Positions 1 through 9,764 of a DNA stretch of 42,277 nucleotides are shown here, piece by piece (the stretch's first letter is position 1; each line of letters opens with the position of its first letter). The DNA is from Pleomorphomonas sp. GTDB lineage: Bacteria; Pseudomonadota; Alphaproteobacteria; Rhizobiales; Pleomorphomonadaceae. The DNA lies in contig JARKNW010000138.1 of NCBI GenBank assembly GCA_029976075.1, forward strand, positions 1-42,277. Reading direction: 5' to 3'. The translations under genes were made by a program, and so were the position numbers. The notes beneath the pieces are model-generated. The model was not told the origin of the DNA and made no database searches. It saw only the letters and a program-made list of their open reading frames with translations.

Positions 1-1
1 G

Positions 2-748
2 AATGCCCGCAAGCCGGTGCAGGACAAGGCGGCCCATGCCGCCTGGTGGAAGCAGATCGATGGCTGGCGGGCCAAGAAGTGCCTGACCTATCGCTCGTCG
101 GCCGAGGCGATCATGCCGCAATACGCCATCGAGCGCCTCTACGCGCTGACCAAGGGCCGCGACACCTACATCACCACCGAGGTGGGCCAGCACCAGATGT
201 GGGCGGCGCAATACTTCGGCTTCGAGGAGCCGAACCGCTTGATGACCTCAGGCGGTCTCGGCACCATGGGTTACGGCTTGCCGGCGGCCATCGGCACCCA
301 GCTCGCCCATCCCGGTTCGCTGGTGATCGACATTGCCGGAGATGCGTCGATCCAGATGAGCATCCGGGAGCTGTCGACGGCGATGCAGCACAATGCGCCG
401 GTCAAGGCATTCATCCTGAACAACCAGCACCTGGGCATGGTGCGCCAGTGGCAGACGCTCTTTCACGGCAATCGGCTCAGCCAGTCCACCACTGACTCGC
501 AACCGGACTTCGTGCGCTTGGCCGAGGCCTATGGCGCGGTCGGCATCCGCTGCTCCAAGCCGTCGGAACTCGACGACGCCATCGAGGACATGATCCGCAT
601 CGACCGGCCGGTGCTGTTCGACTGTCGCGTGGTGAACCTCGCCAGTTGCTTCCCGATGATCCCTTCGGGCAAGGCGCATAACGAAATGCTGCTGGGCGCC
701 GATGTCGCCGATGAGGAGAGCGAGACCGCCGGCAAGGTGCTTGTGTGA
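2..748 (+). CDS. ilvB: Acetolactate synthase large subunit (5' end cut off)
   Basis: C-terminal 248 residues of the catalytic subunit of acetohydroxyacid synthase, the ThDP enzyme that condenses pyruvate with pyruvate or 2-oxobutyrate at the first shared step of valine, leucine and isoleucine synthesis. The reading frame is open to the left edge, so the start lies outside. Visible are the substrate/ThDP segment TSGGLGTMGYGLPAAIG and the ThDP-Mg motif, which opens with GDAS and closes with NN (about 332-424). The tail FPMIPSGKAHNEMLL is typical of alphaproteobacterial IlvB/IlvI. The regulatory subunit gene ilvH, the usual next gene, is not here; a VOC-family gene begins 6 nt after the stop. 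Family assignment is secure; the paralogue (ilvB, ilvG or ilvI) is not. Confidence 0.92.
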   Translation, partial: NARKPVQDKAAHAAWWKQIDGWRAKKCLTYRSSAEAIMPQYAIERLYALTKGRDTYITTEVGQHQMWAAQYFGFEEPNRLMTSGGLGTMGYGLPAAIGTQLAHPGSLVIDIAGDASIQMSIRELSTAMQHNAPVKAFILNNQHLGMVRQWQTLFHGNRLSQSTTDSQPDFVRLAEAYGAVGIRCSKPSELDDAIEDMIRIDRPVLFDCRVVNLASCFPMIPSGKAHNEMLLGADVADEESETAGKVLV

Positions 749-754
749 GGCAAG

Positions 755-1411
755 ATGATGGCACTGGAACTCGATCATCTGTTCGTTTTCGTCGAACCGG
801 AGGACGCGGCGCCTGACGGCGGCGTGTTCGAGGCTCTCGGAGCGTTTGGCCTCGAGCCGTCGTTCAGGCGCCGGCATGTGGGGCAGGGAACGGCCAACCT
901 CTGCTATGCCTTCGACAACGCCTATCTCGAACTGCTGTTTGTTGCCGACGAGGCCGAGCTCCAGTCCTCGTCCCTCAATCGTGCCCGCTTTGCCGAACGA
1001 TCGGCGTGGCGGCGCACCGGGGCCTCGCCCTTCGGTATCGCCTGCCGAGGCATCTTGCCGGGCGAGAGCTGGACCTATCGCAATCCCGATTTTCCACCCG
1101 GCGTAGCGATCGCCATCTCAACGGAAAGCGACGATCCGACGATGCCCTTCGCCTTCTCGTCGCCGGGAAAGACGCCGCCGTCCGCATGGACGGATGAACG
1201 AGCCGGGCAGCGACAGACGGCGGCCGGTCTGACGCGCCTTGCCATCGAGCGCCTGACGCTGCCGCGCCTGCCTGCAGATGGCGGCGCACTCGATCACTTC
1301 CATCGAGATGGCCTTGTGGAAAACCTTGAGATCGCCGAGGGCGAACCTCAAATGTCGATCCGTCTTGATCCGGGCAGGCGGCTGCGTTTACCGCTTTTCA
1401 CGGCTACCTGA
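755..1411 (+). CDS. VOC family protein (glyoxalase-like domain)
   Basis: A 218-residue protein opening with LELDHLFVFVEP, the usual first beta strand of a vicinal-oxygen-chelate (glyoxalase-like) module with a possible metal-binding His, followed by a second strand/helix unit around AYLELLFVADEAEL. This matches the glyoxalase-like domain proteins of proteobacteria whose substrates are mostly unknown. Two adjacent ATGs (755 and 758) follow the GAGG at 747-750; 758 has the better spacing, 755 is the longer choice. The gene begins 6 nt after ilvB and is probably co-transcribed with it, which is unusual company for ilvB. No specific reaction can be assigned. Confidence 0.75.
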   Translation: MMALELDHLFVFVEPEDAAPDGGVFEALGAFGLEPSFRRRHVGQGTANLCYAFDNAYLELLFVADEAELQSSSLNRARFAERSAWRRTGASPFGIACRGILPGESWTYRNPDFPPGVAIAISTESDDPTMPFAFSSPGKTPPSAWTDERAGQRQTAAGLTRLAIERLTLPRLPADGGALDHFHRDGLVENLEIAEGEPQMSIRLDPGRRLRLPLFTAT

Positions 1412-1477
1412 AGGTTGCTTGTGCGGGGAGGGCCGGCAGATTATCGTCGCGGCTTTCCAACGCTCAGGCCGGTCTCG

Positions 1478-2227
1478 ATGTCCCACACCAAGCTCTCCGT
1501 CAACGTCAACGCCATTGCCCACCTGCGCAACCGGCGCGACCTGCCGTGGCCATCGGTGGTTGGTCTTTCGCGCATCGCGCTCACGGCCGGCGCCGTCGGC
1601 ATTACCGTGCACCCGCGTCCCGACGAGCGGCATATCCGTCGTACCGACGTTTTCGCCCTTCAGGAGATGCTGAGAACCGACTGGCCGGGTCGCGAGTACA
1701 ATATCGAGGGCTATCCGACCGAGGAGTTCCTGAAGCTGTGCGAGGCGGCTCGTCCCGATCAGGTGACGCTGGTGCCCGACATGCCGGGTCAGAACACCTC
1801 CGACCATGGCTGGGACTGCGTGACCAACCAATCATTTCTGTCGGACGTGGTGCGGCGCATCCAGGGGCAGGGTATGCGCGCCTCGATCTTCATCGACGCC
1901 GATCCGACGCAGGCGGCCGCCGCGGCGCTGACCGGCACGCGGCGCATCGAAATCTACACCGGACCTTATGGCCACACCTTCGATCCGGCCGAACAGCGGG
2001 CGCGGCTCGAAGAGGTGGCGATCACCGCCGACGCGGCGGTCAAGCTCGGCATGGCGGTCAATGCCGGCCATGACCTCACGCTCGACAACCTGCCCCCGCT
2101 CGTGCGGCGGACACCGCATATCGCCGAAGCATCGATCGGCCACGCGGTGATGGCCGACTGCCTGATCTACGGCATGGCCGAGACGGTGCGCCGCTATCGC
2201 TGCGCGCTCGGCGACTCCGACGCGTGA
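1478..2227 (+). CDS. pdxJ: Pyridoxine 5'-phosphate synthase PdxJ
   Basis: PdxJ condenses 1-deoxy-D-xylulose 5-phosphate with 3-amino-2-oxopropyl phosphate to make pyridoxine 5'-phosphate in the DXP-dependent vitamin B6 pathway. The 249-residue product has the family length (about 240-250) and hallmarks: LSVNVNAIAHLRNRR at the N-terminus, GITVHPRPDERHI near residue 45, and the C-terminal NAGHDLTLDNLPPL. The ATG at 1478 is chosen because family similarity begins exactly there; the frame is open upstream to 1415 but unlike PdxJ. The gene is in the same direction as ilvB and the VOC gene and ends just before a strong hairpin. Confidence 0.95.
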   Translation: MSHTKLSVNVNAIAHLRNRRDLPWPSVVGLSRIALTAGAVGITVHPRPDERHIRRTDVFALQEMLRTDWPGREYNIEGYPTEEFLKLCEAARPDQVTLVPDMPGQNTSDHGWDCVTNQSFLSDVVRRIQGQGMRASIFIDADPTQAAAAALTGTRRIEIYTGPYGHTFDPAEQRARLEEVAITADAAVKLGMAVNAGHDLTLDNLPPLVRRTPHIAEASIGHAVMADCLIYGMAETVRRYRCALGDSDA

Positions 2228-2257
2228 GTGCGACTGATATTACCGTCGCGTCTTTTT

Positions 2258-2297
2258 CTGCCTGAGGTCCTGCGCGAAGGCGCAGGACCTCAGGCAG
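2258..2297. terminator. Perfect 18-bp hairpin between convergent genes (bidirectional terminator candidate)
   Basis: Arms 2258-2275 and 2280-2297 are perfect reverse complements around the tetraloop GAAG. The hairpin sits between convergent pdxJ (+) and the racemase gene (-). A T run (2253-2257) lies on the left side and GGAAGGA on the right, so the stem can extend through G-T pairs, but neither strand shows a classic downstream U tract. It probably stops both transcripts or protects their 3' ends; a role as an intergenic palindromic repeat is the alternative. Confidence 0.6.
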
Positions 2298-2342
2298 GAA
2301 GGAGCAAGCGGCTCGTATAGATTGCCGCCTGCGAAGCCACTG

Positions 2343-3056
2343 TTATTCAGCGGCTGCTTTCATCTGCCCGGCCAGCGCAAAATCCACCGCGGCGGCGGCA
2401 TGGATCGCCGTGCTGTCGTAGCCCGGCAGAGGCAGGGCATCGGGATCGAGCAGCAGGCAGATTTCCGTGCAACCGAGGATGACGGCGTCGCAGCCCTCTT
2501 CCTTTGCCTTGCCGATCAGATCGAGGAAAGCGGCGCGCGACTCGTCGCGAACGACGCCAGCGCAAAGCTCGTCGAAGATGACGTTGTGCACGATGGTGCG
2601 TCCGGCTTCACCGGGCGTCGTCATGGCCAGGCCATGAGCGGCCATGCGGCGCGCATAGAAGCCCTGCTCCATGGTGTAGCGGGTGGCGAGCAGCAGCGGG
2701 CGCCGAACGCCGGCCGCGCTCAAAACCTTGGCCGTCTCGTCGATGATGTTGAGAAGCGGGATCTTGACGGCGGCCGCCACTTCGTCGGCGACGAGGTGCA
2801 TGGTGTTGGTGCAGATGAGGGCGCAGTCGGCGCCGGCCCGCTCCAGTCCCCGAGCCGCCTCGCCGAGGCGTTCGGCGGCGGCATCCCAGCGGCCGGCCTT
2901 CTGCAGATCGACAACCGTCTGGAAATCGACCGAATGCATGACGAGTTCGGCCGAATGCAGGCCACCGAGGCTGGTCCGCACCGCCTCATTGATCATCTTG
3001 TAGTAGACCGCAGTGCTCTCAAAACTCATGCCGCCGATGAGGCCAATGGTGCGCAT
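2343..3056 (-). CDS. Aspartate/glutamate racemase family protein
   Basis: A 237-residue member of the Asp/Glu racemase superfamily, which inverts amino acid stereochemistry with two opposed cysteines and no cofactor. Both are visible: Cys82 in ICTNTMH and Cys196 in LGCTEI, with the N-terminal GLIGGMSFEST loop characteristic of the YgeA/aspartate racemase branch. ATG at 3056 is preferred over the overlapping GTG at 3059. A divergent Lrp-type regulator starts 165 bp away, so this gene is its likely target. Substrate (aspartate, glutamate or a broader range) cannot be told from sequence. Confidence 0.88.
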   Translation of the reverse strand: MRTIGLIGGMSFESTAVYYKMINEAVRTSLGGLHSAELVMHSVDFQTVVDLQKAGRWDAAAERLGEAARGLERAGADCALICTNTMHLVADEVAAAVKIPLLNIIDETAKVLSAAGVRRPLLLATRYTMEQGFYARRMAAHGLAMTTPGEAGRTIVHNVIFDELCAGVVRDESRAAFLDLIGKAKEEGCDAVILGCTEICLLLDPDALPLPGYDSTAIHAAAAVDFALAGQMKAAAE

Positions 3057-3220
3057 CACGCTTTCCCCTTTTTGCGATGGTCCATCATAACGCCGGTCTT
3101 GCGCAAGGCGGTTGCAAGCGTCGGCGCCAAACGCTCTGCGTACGCTATTGAGTTGCGCGATATGGTCGATTTATGCAAACTAAGAGCGCCGTCTTTCTCT
3201 ATCGAAGGATTTGAGGGCGC

Positions 3221-3685
3221 ATGCTCGACGAACGTGATCGCAGGCTCCTGGAGCTCTTGCAACGGGATGCCGGCCTTTCCGTGGTGGATCTCGCCGATCG
3301 CGTGGCCCTGTCGGTGTCGGCCTGTTCGCGTCGCGTCCAGCGGCTGGAGGCCGAGGGCTATATCGCACGTCGCACCGTGGTGCTCGATCGCGGCCGGCTC
3401 GGCGTGCCGACCACCGTCTATGCGCTGATCCGCACCGCGCATCATTCGGCCGATTGGATGGAGCGCTTCGCCGCCGTCATTGCCGACATTCCCGAGGTGG
3501 TGGAGGCGCATCGGCTCACCGGCAACGTCGACTACATCCTGAAGCTCGCCCTGCCGCGCGTCGAGCACTATGACGTCATATACAAGAAGATCATCCGGAA
3601 GGTTGAACTATTCGACGTCAGTGCTTCCATTTCGATGGAAACGCTGAAGGATGGTGCGCCGCTGCCGGTAGACTATGCGCCATAA
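3221..3685 (+). CDS. Lrp/AsnC family transcriptional regulator
   Basis: A 154-residue feast/famine regulator with an N-terminal winged helix-turn-helix (about residues 4-60, SVVDLADRVALSVSACSRRV) and a C-terminal RAM ligand-binding domain (about 65-145, with RLTGNVDYILKL). Lrp proteins bind amino acids and usually control a neighbouring gene for amino acid metabolism or transport. It is divergent from the racemase gene, and the 164-bp gap between the two starts is the natural place for its operator. I infer control of the racemase and autoregulation; the ligand is unknown. Confidence 0.9.
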   Translation: MLDERDRRLLELLQRDAGLSVVDLADRVALSVSACSRRVQRLEAEGYIARRTVVLDRGRLGVPTTVYALIRTAHHSADWMERFAAVIADIPEVVEAHRLTGNVDYILKLALPRVEHYDVIYKKIIRKVELFDVSASISMETLKDGAPLPVDYAP

Positions 3686-3801
3686 TGCTGTTCTCAAGGA
3701 TAAAACGGCTATTTATTATGCAGTAGGCCATGCCTGACAGGTTTCCTTAACACACCTACGCAGACAACAAGATGTTTCGGGCGTATGTGCGGGAGGAATG
3801 C

Positions 3802-5487
3802 ATGGCCCTTAAAAATCTGCGAATTTCGCTGAAGATAGCGATTTCGCTCGTATCCATCATTGTCTTTTCACTGGCCGCTATCTTCTATGCGGCCGAAAGC
3901 ATGATGAAGCTCAACGCCGAGCAGGCGCAATTCATCGATCGTGATGCCCAGTCGAGCCTTCTTGGCAAGGACATCGAGGGCGCGGCCTATCGGCTGAACA
4001 CCACGCTCTATCGTCTCATCACCACCTTCGACAGCGAGCAGCTCGACCGGCTTACTGCCGAAGTGAAGGATGCCGAACCCCAGTTCCGAAAGGCCATCGA
4101 CGATATCAGGGCGCGTCGCCCCGATCTTTCGTCGGGCCTCGACGCCATCGCAGCACCGCTCGACGAGCTGTTCGCCAAGACCAAGGAGGTGGTGGAGGCG
4201 GCCAAGCTGATGGATGCCGGCCATGGCCGTGAAGTGATATCCGGCGAGGTGGAGCCGCGCATCGACGCCATCCTGGAAGCGACCAACAAGCTGCAGTCGA
4301 CCATCGAGGCGCAACTCGTCAGCAACCGCAAGGCGCTCGACGCCGAGGCGGATTCCACCGTCATGGTGATGGTGACCATGGTGGCGGGAGGGCTGCTGGC
4401 CGGTCTTCTGGTGGCGCTGGCCATTTCCCGTCGCGGTATCGCGGCACCGATCCGGCGCCTGTCGGATGCCATGTCGCTCTATGCCAAGGGGGATTTCTCC
4501 GAAGAGCCTCGGGGAACCGACCGCCGGGACGAGATTGGCACCATGGCGCGGGCGCTTGCCGTGTTCCGCGAAAATGGACTCGAAGCCGAGCGGCTGCGGG
4601 CAACGCAGCGTGACGCCGAGACGGCTCGCGAACGCGATCGCCAGGCCCTGCTTGTGGAGCTTGCCAGCGATTTCGAAAGCACCATGGGCGGCGTGGTCGA
4701 TGCCGTCGGCAAGGCGGCCGTCGAGATGAACGAGAGGGCGTCTTCGCTGCAATCGGCCACCGAGCGAACGGCCTCGACCGCGAGCGATGTTTCGGCCTCG
4801 TCGCAGGTGATGTCGCAGAACGTGCAGGAGGTGTCGGCCGCCGCCGGCCAGATTTCCTCGTCGATCGAAGACATTTCCCGTCAGGTGGAAAGTGCCAAGA
4901 CTATCGCAGAGGAGGCGGGTACCCAGGCGACACAGACCGCGACTATCGTCGGCGATCTCTCGGAGGCGACGCATCGCATCGGCGAGGTGGTGAGCCTCAT
5001 CACCTCGATTGCCGATCAGACCAACCTTCTGGCCCTCAATGCTACCATCGAGGCGGCGCGGGCCGGCGAGGCCGGCAAGGGATTCGCCGTCGTTGCCGGC
5101 GAGGTGAAAGCGCTGGCGGGCCAGACCGCCAAGGCCACGGACGAGATCTCCGGCCATATCTCGACGGTGCAGGATGTGACCGGACGGGCGGTAAAGGCGA
5201 TCAATCGCATCTCCGCCACCATCGGCGAGATCAAGTCGGTGAGCGTCACCATGTCGGCATCGATGCAGGAGCAAATGGCGGCGACACAGGCGATCGTTCA
5301 CAACGTCGCCTATGCCGCGTCCGGCGCGCAGAAGGTGTCGGCGGGCATCAACGGCGTTGCCGAGACGGCACAGACCTCGGGCACGGCGGTTGAGACGATC
5401 TGCGCGATGTCGGACGAGTTGCTCGGCACCGTCGATCGGCTCAAGAGCAAGTCCTCGGAGTTTGCGAGCCGCATCCGCATCGGCTGA
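3802..5487 (+). CDS. Methyl-accepting chemotaxis protein
   Basis: A 561-residue transmembrane chemoreceptor. A first membrane segment (about 12-32) is followed by a roughly 150-residue periplasmic helical domain of four-helix-bundle type, a second membrane segment (about 185-207), a HAMP linker, and the cytoplasmic signalling hairpin with its tip around [20 protein letters not shown], which contacts CheA and CheW. ATG at 3802 is chosen because GGGAGGA (3791-3797) lies 4 nt upstream; the frame is open upstream to 3772. No CheR/CheB-tethering pentapeptide is seen at the C-terminus. No che genes are nearby and the ligand is unknown. Confidence 0.93.
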   Translation: MALKNLRISLKIAISLVSIIVFSLAAIFYAAESMMKLNAEQAQFIDRDAQSSLLGKDIEGAAYRLNTTLYRLITTFDSEQLDRLTAEVKDAEPQFRKAIDDIRARRPDLSSGLDAIAAPLDELFAKTKEVVEAAKLMDAGHGREVISGEVEPRIDAILEATNKLQSTIEAQLVSNRKALDAEADSTVMVMVTMVAGGLLAGLLVALAISRRGIAAPIRRLSDAMSLYAKGDFSEEPRGTDRRDEIGTMARALAVFRENGLEAERLRATQRDAETARERDRQALLVELASDFESTMGGVVDAVGKAAVEMNERASSLQSATERTASTASDVSASSQVMSQNVQEVSAAAGQISSSIEDISRQVESAKTIAEEAGTQATQTATIVGDLSEATHRIGEVVSLITSIADQTNLLALNATIEAARAGEAGKGFAVVAGEVKALAGQTAKATDEISGHISTVQDVTGRAVKAINRISATIGEIKSVSVTMSASMQEQMAATQAIVHNVAYAASGAQKVSAGINGVAETAQTSGTAVETICAMSDELLGTVDRLKSKSSEFASRIRIG

Positions 5488-5504
5488 GGCAATGACGCAA
5501 TGCT

Positions 5505-5536
5505 AGGGAGACCGTGCGGCCTCGCTCGGTCTCTCT
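5505..5536 (+). terminator. Hairpin after chemoreceptor gene, weak terminator candidate
   Basis: AGGGAGACCG (5505-5514) can pair with CGGTCTCTCT (5527-5536) with one G-T pair. It lies 18 nt after the chemoreceptor stop. Only two Ts follow on the + strand, so intrinsic termination is plausible but weak. Confidence 0.4.
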
Positions 5537-5601
5537 TGCCCGGCGGCTGATGACAGATCCTGGCGATACCAACGGCAATACTGTTGCCGATGGAGCGCAA
5601 G

Positions 5602-6111
5602 ATGATCAGCCTTTACGACATATCCGTCCCTGTCTTCGGCCGCTTTCTGGAGCGGCTCGATGCGTTGGTGTTGATTGCGGCCGCCCATGTCGCCGACCAA
5701 AACCTGCCGCAAGAAGCGCTGCTGCAGTCGCGGCTCGCCCCCGACATGCTGCCGTTCGAGGCTCAGGTGCGGATTGCCGCGCGTTTCCCGTTGAGAGCCC
5801 TCGGACCGTTGGTGTCGCGCCTGCCGGACCTGGATTTCCCCGAGGCATCGTCGTTTGCCGATCTCCGCGCCGATATCGCCGCCGTCGTGGGACCGCTGTC
5901 GACGTTGTCGCTGATCGACCTCGATGGGCGCGAGGCAGAGATCGTCACCGATCGCGCCGGCCTTGCCGACATTGCGCTGCCGGCAAGGCGTTTCGTTGCC
6001 GAATACGCGCTGCCGAACATGTTCTTCCATCACGCCACCGCCTACGCCATCGCCCGCTGGGAAGGCGTGAAGCTCGGCAAGGCGGACTTCGACGGGTGGC
6101 ACAGGTACTAA
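5602..6111 (+). CDS. DUF1993 family protein
   Basis: A 169-residue protein matching the DUF1993 family of bacterial and fungal proteins of unknown function, predicted all-helical and related to the DinB-like four-helix bundles. Family marks are the opening MISLYDISVPVFGRFLERLDAL and the closing FFHHATAYAIARWEGVKLGKADF with its HH pair and GKADF motif. ATG at 5602 has GGAG at 5592-5595; in-frame ATGs at 5584 and 5590 are less likely. It converges with fumC with only 5 nt between stops. No function is assigned. Confidence 0.85.
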   Translation: MISLYDISVPVFGRFLERLDALVLIAAAHVADQNLPQEALLQSRLAPDMLPFEAQVRIAARFPLRALGPLVSRLPDLDFPEASSFADLRADIAAVVGPLSTLSLIDLDGREAEIVTDRAGLADIALPARRFVAEYALPNMFFHHATAYAIARWEGVKLGKADFDGWHRY

Positions 6112-6116
6112 GGGGC

Positions 6117-7505
6117 TCACTCCGGCCCGATCATCCGCTCCGGTCGTACCAGCGCATCGAACTCGGCGTCGGTGACGTAGCCGCCGCCGACCGCTTCCTC
6201 GCGCAGGGTGGTGCCGTTCTTGTGTGCCGTCTTGGCGATCTTGGCGGCGATGTCGTAGCCGACCTTGGGGGCCAGCGCGGTGACCAGCATCAGGGAGCGG
6301 CCGAGGGCGGCCTTGATGTTGTCCTCGCGTGGCTCGATGCCGACGACGCAGTTGTCGGTGAAGGAGATGGCGGCGTCGGCCAAGAGCGTCACCGACTGCA
6401 GGAAGTTGTAGGCCATCACCGGATTGTAGACGTTGAGTTCGAAATGGCCCTGGCTGCCGGCGAAGGTGAGGGCGGCGTGATTACCGAACACCTGGACGCA
6501 GACCATGGTCAGCGCCTCGCACTGCGTCGGGTTGACTTTGCCCGGCATGATCGACGAGCCCGGCTCGTTCTCCGGCAGTGACAGTTCGCCGAGGCCGGAG
6601 CGCGGGCCGGAGCCCAGGAGACGGATGTCGTTGGCGATCTTGAACAGGCTCGCCGCCACCGTGTTGAGGGCGCCGTGGCTCATCACCATGGCGTCGTGGG
6701 CGGCCAGCGCCTCGAACTTGTTGGGCGCCGAGGTGAAGGAGTGGCCGGTCAGTTCCGCGACGCGGGCGGCGATCTTCTCGGCAAAGCCCTTGGGGGCGTT
6801 GAGGCCGGTTCCGACGGCGGTGCCGCCCTGTGCGATCTCCATCAGCAACGGCAGCGTCAGTTCGATGCGCTTGATGCCGTTCTCCACTTGCCTGGCGTAG
6901 CCGGAAAATTCCTGGCCGAGGGTGAGCGGCGTGGCGTCCTGGGTATGGGTGCGGCCGATCTTGATGATGTCGGCCCAGCTCTTCGACTTGGCGTCGAGCG
7001 CCTTGTGGAGGTGGCGGAGCGCCGGCAGCAGCTTCTCGATCACCTCGGAGGCGGCGGCAATGTGCATGGCCGACGGATAGGTGTCGTTGGATGACTGGCT
7101 CATGTTGACGTGGTCGTTGGGGTGCACCGGCTTCTTGGAGCCGAGCGTGCCGCCCAGGATTTCGATCGCCCGGTTGGAGATCACCTCGTTGGCATTCATG
7201 TTGGTCTGGGTGCCTGAGCCGGTCTGCCAGACGACGAGCGGGAAGTGGGCATCGAGCTTGCCGTCGATCACCTCCTGCGCTGCACTGACGATCGCTTCGC
7301 AGAGCTTCTCGTCCAGTTTGCCGAGATCGCGATTGACCTCGGCAGCCGCGCGCTTCAGCACGCCGAGCGCCTTGACGATGGCCTTGGGCTGCTTTTCCCA
7401 GCCGATCTTGAAATTGCCAAGGGAGCGTTGCGTCTGCGCGCCCCAATAGACGGAGGCGTCGACATCGATGGGGCCGAAGGTGTCGGATTCAATGCGGGTG
7501 GACAA
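6117..7505 (-). CDS. fumC: Class II fumarate hydratase
   Basis: Fumarase C interconverts fumarate and (S)-malate in the TCA cycle. The 462-residue length is standard for the oxygen-stable, iron-free class II tetramer. The superfamily signature [11 protein letters not shown] is at about residues 316-326 (its second Ser is the catalytic base), with [10 protein letters not shown] at 184-193 carrying the general-acid His, and the [15 protein letters not shown] loop present as [14 protein letters not shown] near 95-108. The start is TTG at 7505: similarity begins there and GAGGGAG lies at 7513-7519, 7 nt away. Transcribed alone, convergent with the DUF1993 gene. Confidence 0.96.
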   Translation of the reverse strand: MSTRIESDTFGPIDVDASVYWGAQTQRSLGNFKIGWEKQPKAIVKALGVLKRAAAEVNRDLGKLDEKLCEAIVSAAQEVIDGKLDAHFPLVVWQTGSGTQTNMNANEVISNRAIEILGGTLGSKKPVHPNDHVNMSQSSNDTYPSAMHIAAASEVIEKLLPALRHLHKALDAKSKSWADIIKIGRTHTQDATPLTLGQEFSGYARQVENGIKRIELTLPLLMEIAQGGTAVGTGLNAPKGFAEKIAARVAELTGHSFTSAPNKFEALAAHDAMVMSHGALNTVAASLFKIANDIRLLGSGPRSGLGELSLPENEPGSSIMPGKVNPTQCEALTMVCVQVFGNHAALTFAGSQGHFELNVYNPVMAYNFLQSVTLLADAAISFTDNCVVGIEPREDNIKAALGRSLMLVTALAPKVGYDIAAKIAKTAHKNGTTLREEAVGGGYVTDAEFDALVRPERMIGPE

Positions 7506-7754
7506 GCGCGAACTCCCTCATGTCTTGCCGGTCGTCCGGGCGCCATTCGGGGCCATTGGACGCCGGCGCTACCCGGCTCGGGGCAAAACCCGGCCCAGGA
7601 AATGCACAAGCGATTGACTTTGGAGCGTTTCCCTACCGATCGGGTCAGTTCATACGATCGGCAACTGCTCTAGGCGATTTTCATCAGGGATTCCACCCAT
7701 GCATAAGGAGAAAAGCGGAGGTTTCACCGAAATGTGGTCGGGGTGCCGGAGTGC
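7506..7754. other. Intergenic region between fumC and the tetR promoter
   Basis: This is the left part of the divergent gap between fumC and tetR. It contains the fumC Shine-Dalgarno (7513-7519, minus strand) and presumably the fumC promoter. CCGATC and GATCGG form a loose inverted repeat near 7639-7664. A 19-codon frame starting at ATG 7699 ends inside the tetR -35 box and does not look like a gene. Nothing else is recognisable. Confidence 0.5.
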
Positions 7755-7782
7755 TTGACAACGGCGGATGTCCCCGTTAAAA
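7755..7782 (+). promoter_or_regulatory. Sigma-70 type promoter of tetR-ilvC
   Basis: A perfect -35 box TTGACA (7755-7760) is followed after 16 bp by TTAAAA (7777-7782), a fair -10 box. Transcription would start near 7789, just before or inside the palindrome at 7793-7806, an arrangement typical of autorepressed TetR genes. It would drive tetR and probably ilvC, which starts 75 nt after tetR. Confidence 0.6.
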
Positions 7783-7792
7783 CGACGGAACC

Positions 7793-7806
7793 GTACCGTA
7801 CGGTAC
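7793..7806. promoter_or_regulatory. Palindromic operator, probably for the adjacent TetR regulator
   Basis: GTACCGTACGGTAC is a perfect 14-bp palindrome lying about 10 bp after the -10 box and 40 bp before the tetR start codon. TetR-family dimers bind such short GC-rich palindromes and commonly repress their own promoter. Binding is inferred from position and symmetry only. Confidence 0.6.
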
Positions 7807-7845
7807 ATAGTCTTGATCTGCCCGACAGAGAGCGAACCATCCGCC

Positions 7846-8469
7846 ATGGAGCCCTTCACCCCCCGCCAGAATGCCGTGCTGGAATGCGCGCTGCAGCTTT
7901 TGGTTGCCGGTGGCGAACGGGCGTTGACCACCGCCGGCCTTGCCCGGGCAGCCAACTGCTCGAAGGAAAGTCTCTACAAGTGGTTCGGCGATCGTGACGG
8001 TCTTCTGGCGGCGATGATCACCTATCAAGCCAGCAAGGTCAGGACGCCAGGTCCGCGCGAGACCGTGCCGACGCTCGACGACTTCACCCGCAGCCTCGTC
8101 GTTTTCGCCGAGGATCTGATCGGCGTGCTGTCGGGCGAGGTGTCGCTGGCGCTCAACCGCCTCGCCATCGGCCAGGCCGATCGCGATGGTGCCCGGCTCG
8201 GTGCCCTGCTGCGCGAGCACGGCCGGCAGCCGATCGAGCTGCGGGCGAGGGCTCTTCTGGAGCTCGGGCGGCGCCACGGCTACGTGCAGTTCGCCGATAC
8301 GCGCGAGGCCTACGAGACGCTTTACGGCCTCATCGTGCACGACGGCCACGTGCGCATGCTGCTCGGCGAGCCGCCAGCCGAAATGGCCGAGGAGCGGGCG
8401 CGACGGGCGCGGCTGGCGATCTCGCAGTTTTTCCGTCTCTATGGGCATGGCGCCGCGGACATCGAATAA
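7846..8469 (+). CDS. TetR/AcrR family transcriptional regulator
   Basis: A 207-residue regulator with an N-terminal TetR helix-turn-helix (about residues 8-55; ALTTAGLARAANCSKESLYKWFGDRDGLL) and a helical C-terminal ligand/dimer domain. The recognition part is typical in having SKESLYKWF where many TetRs have YxYF. ATG at 7846 fits the usual TetR N-terminus; the frame is open upstream to 7768, but that would place the start inside the promoter. A palindrome in the promoter suggests autorepression. ilvC follows 75 nt downstream in the same direction, so the regulator may also set ilvC expression; the effector is unknown. Confidence 0.9.
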   Translation: MEPFTPRQNAVLECALQLLVAGGERALTTAGLARAANCSKESLYKWFGDRDGLLAAMITYQASKVRTPGPRETVPTLDDFTRSLVVFAEDLIGVLSGEVSLALNRLAIGQADRDGARLGALLREHGRQPIELRARALLELGRRHGYVQFADTREAYETLYGLIVHDGHVRMLLGEPPAEMAEERARRARLAISQFFRLYGHGAADIE

Positions 8470-9536
<1,067 letters not shown>

Positions 9537-9564
<28 letters not shown>

Positions 9565-9667
9565 TCGCCTCTGGCAACCCACGTTTTATGCCTTGCGCCG
9601 GGCGTCAAGTCGCCCGGTCGCGGGGATTGCCCGGGACCAAGCTGGTCGACAAGGCCCGTAACTGATC
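9537..9667 (+). repeat. 30-bp direct repeat of the ilvC 3' end
   Basis: The last codons and stop of ilvC (9537-9566) recur at 9638-9667 with 29 of 30 bases identical; the one difference turns a CGC Arg codon into CGT. The copies are 101 bp apart and in different frames relative to ilvC. A small hairpin (CCGGGCG/CGCCCGG, 9598-9617) lies between. It looks like the scar of a partial duplication, recombination or former insertion at the gene end. Confidence 0.85.
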
Positions 9668-9727
9668 TTCGGGGTCTAGCGGCCCGTAAGGCTCGCAACA
9701 GCCTCGCGGATAATCATTGCAAGACGA

Positions 9728-9763
9728 AGCCGGAGAGCCTCGGGGCTTTCCGGCTTTTTGTTT
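9728..9763 (+). terminator. Rho-independent terminator of (tetR-)ilvC
   Basis: AGCCGGAGAGCC (9728-9739), loop TCGG, GGCTTTCCGGCT (9744-9755), one G-T pair, then TTTTGTTT. A textbook intrinsic terminator about 165 nt after the ilvC stop and after the repeated gene tail. Confidence 0.88.
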
Positions 9764-9764
9764 G

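Noticed and set aside
2322..3428. Long plus-strand open frame opposite the racemase gene
   Set aside because: Antisense shadow of a well-supported gene in high-GC DNA; its translation has no family features. The same applies to long antisense frames over fumC, the chemoreceptors, pxp and dpp genes.
7699..7758. A 19-codon frame upstream of tetR that could be a leader peptide
   Set aside because: It has no run of regulatory codons or attenuator hairpins, and it ends inside the -35 box of the tetR promoter, so it would not be on that transcript.
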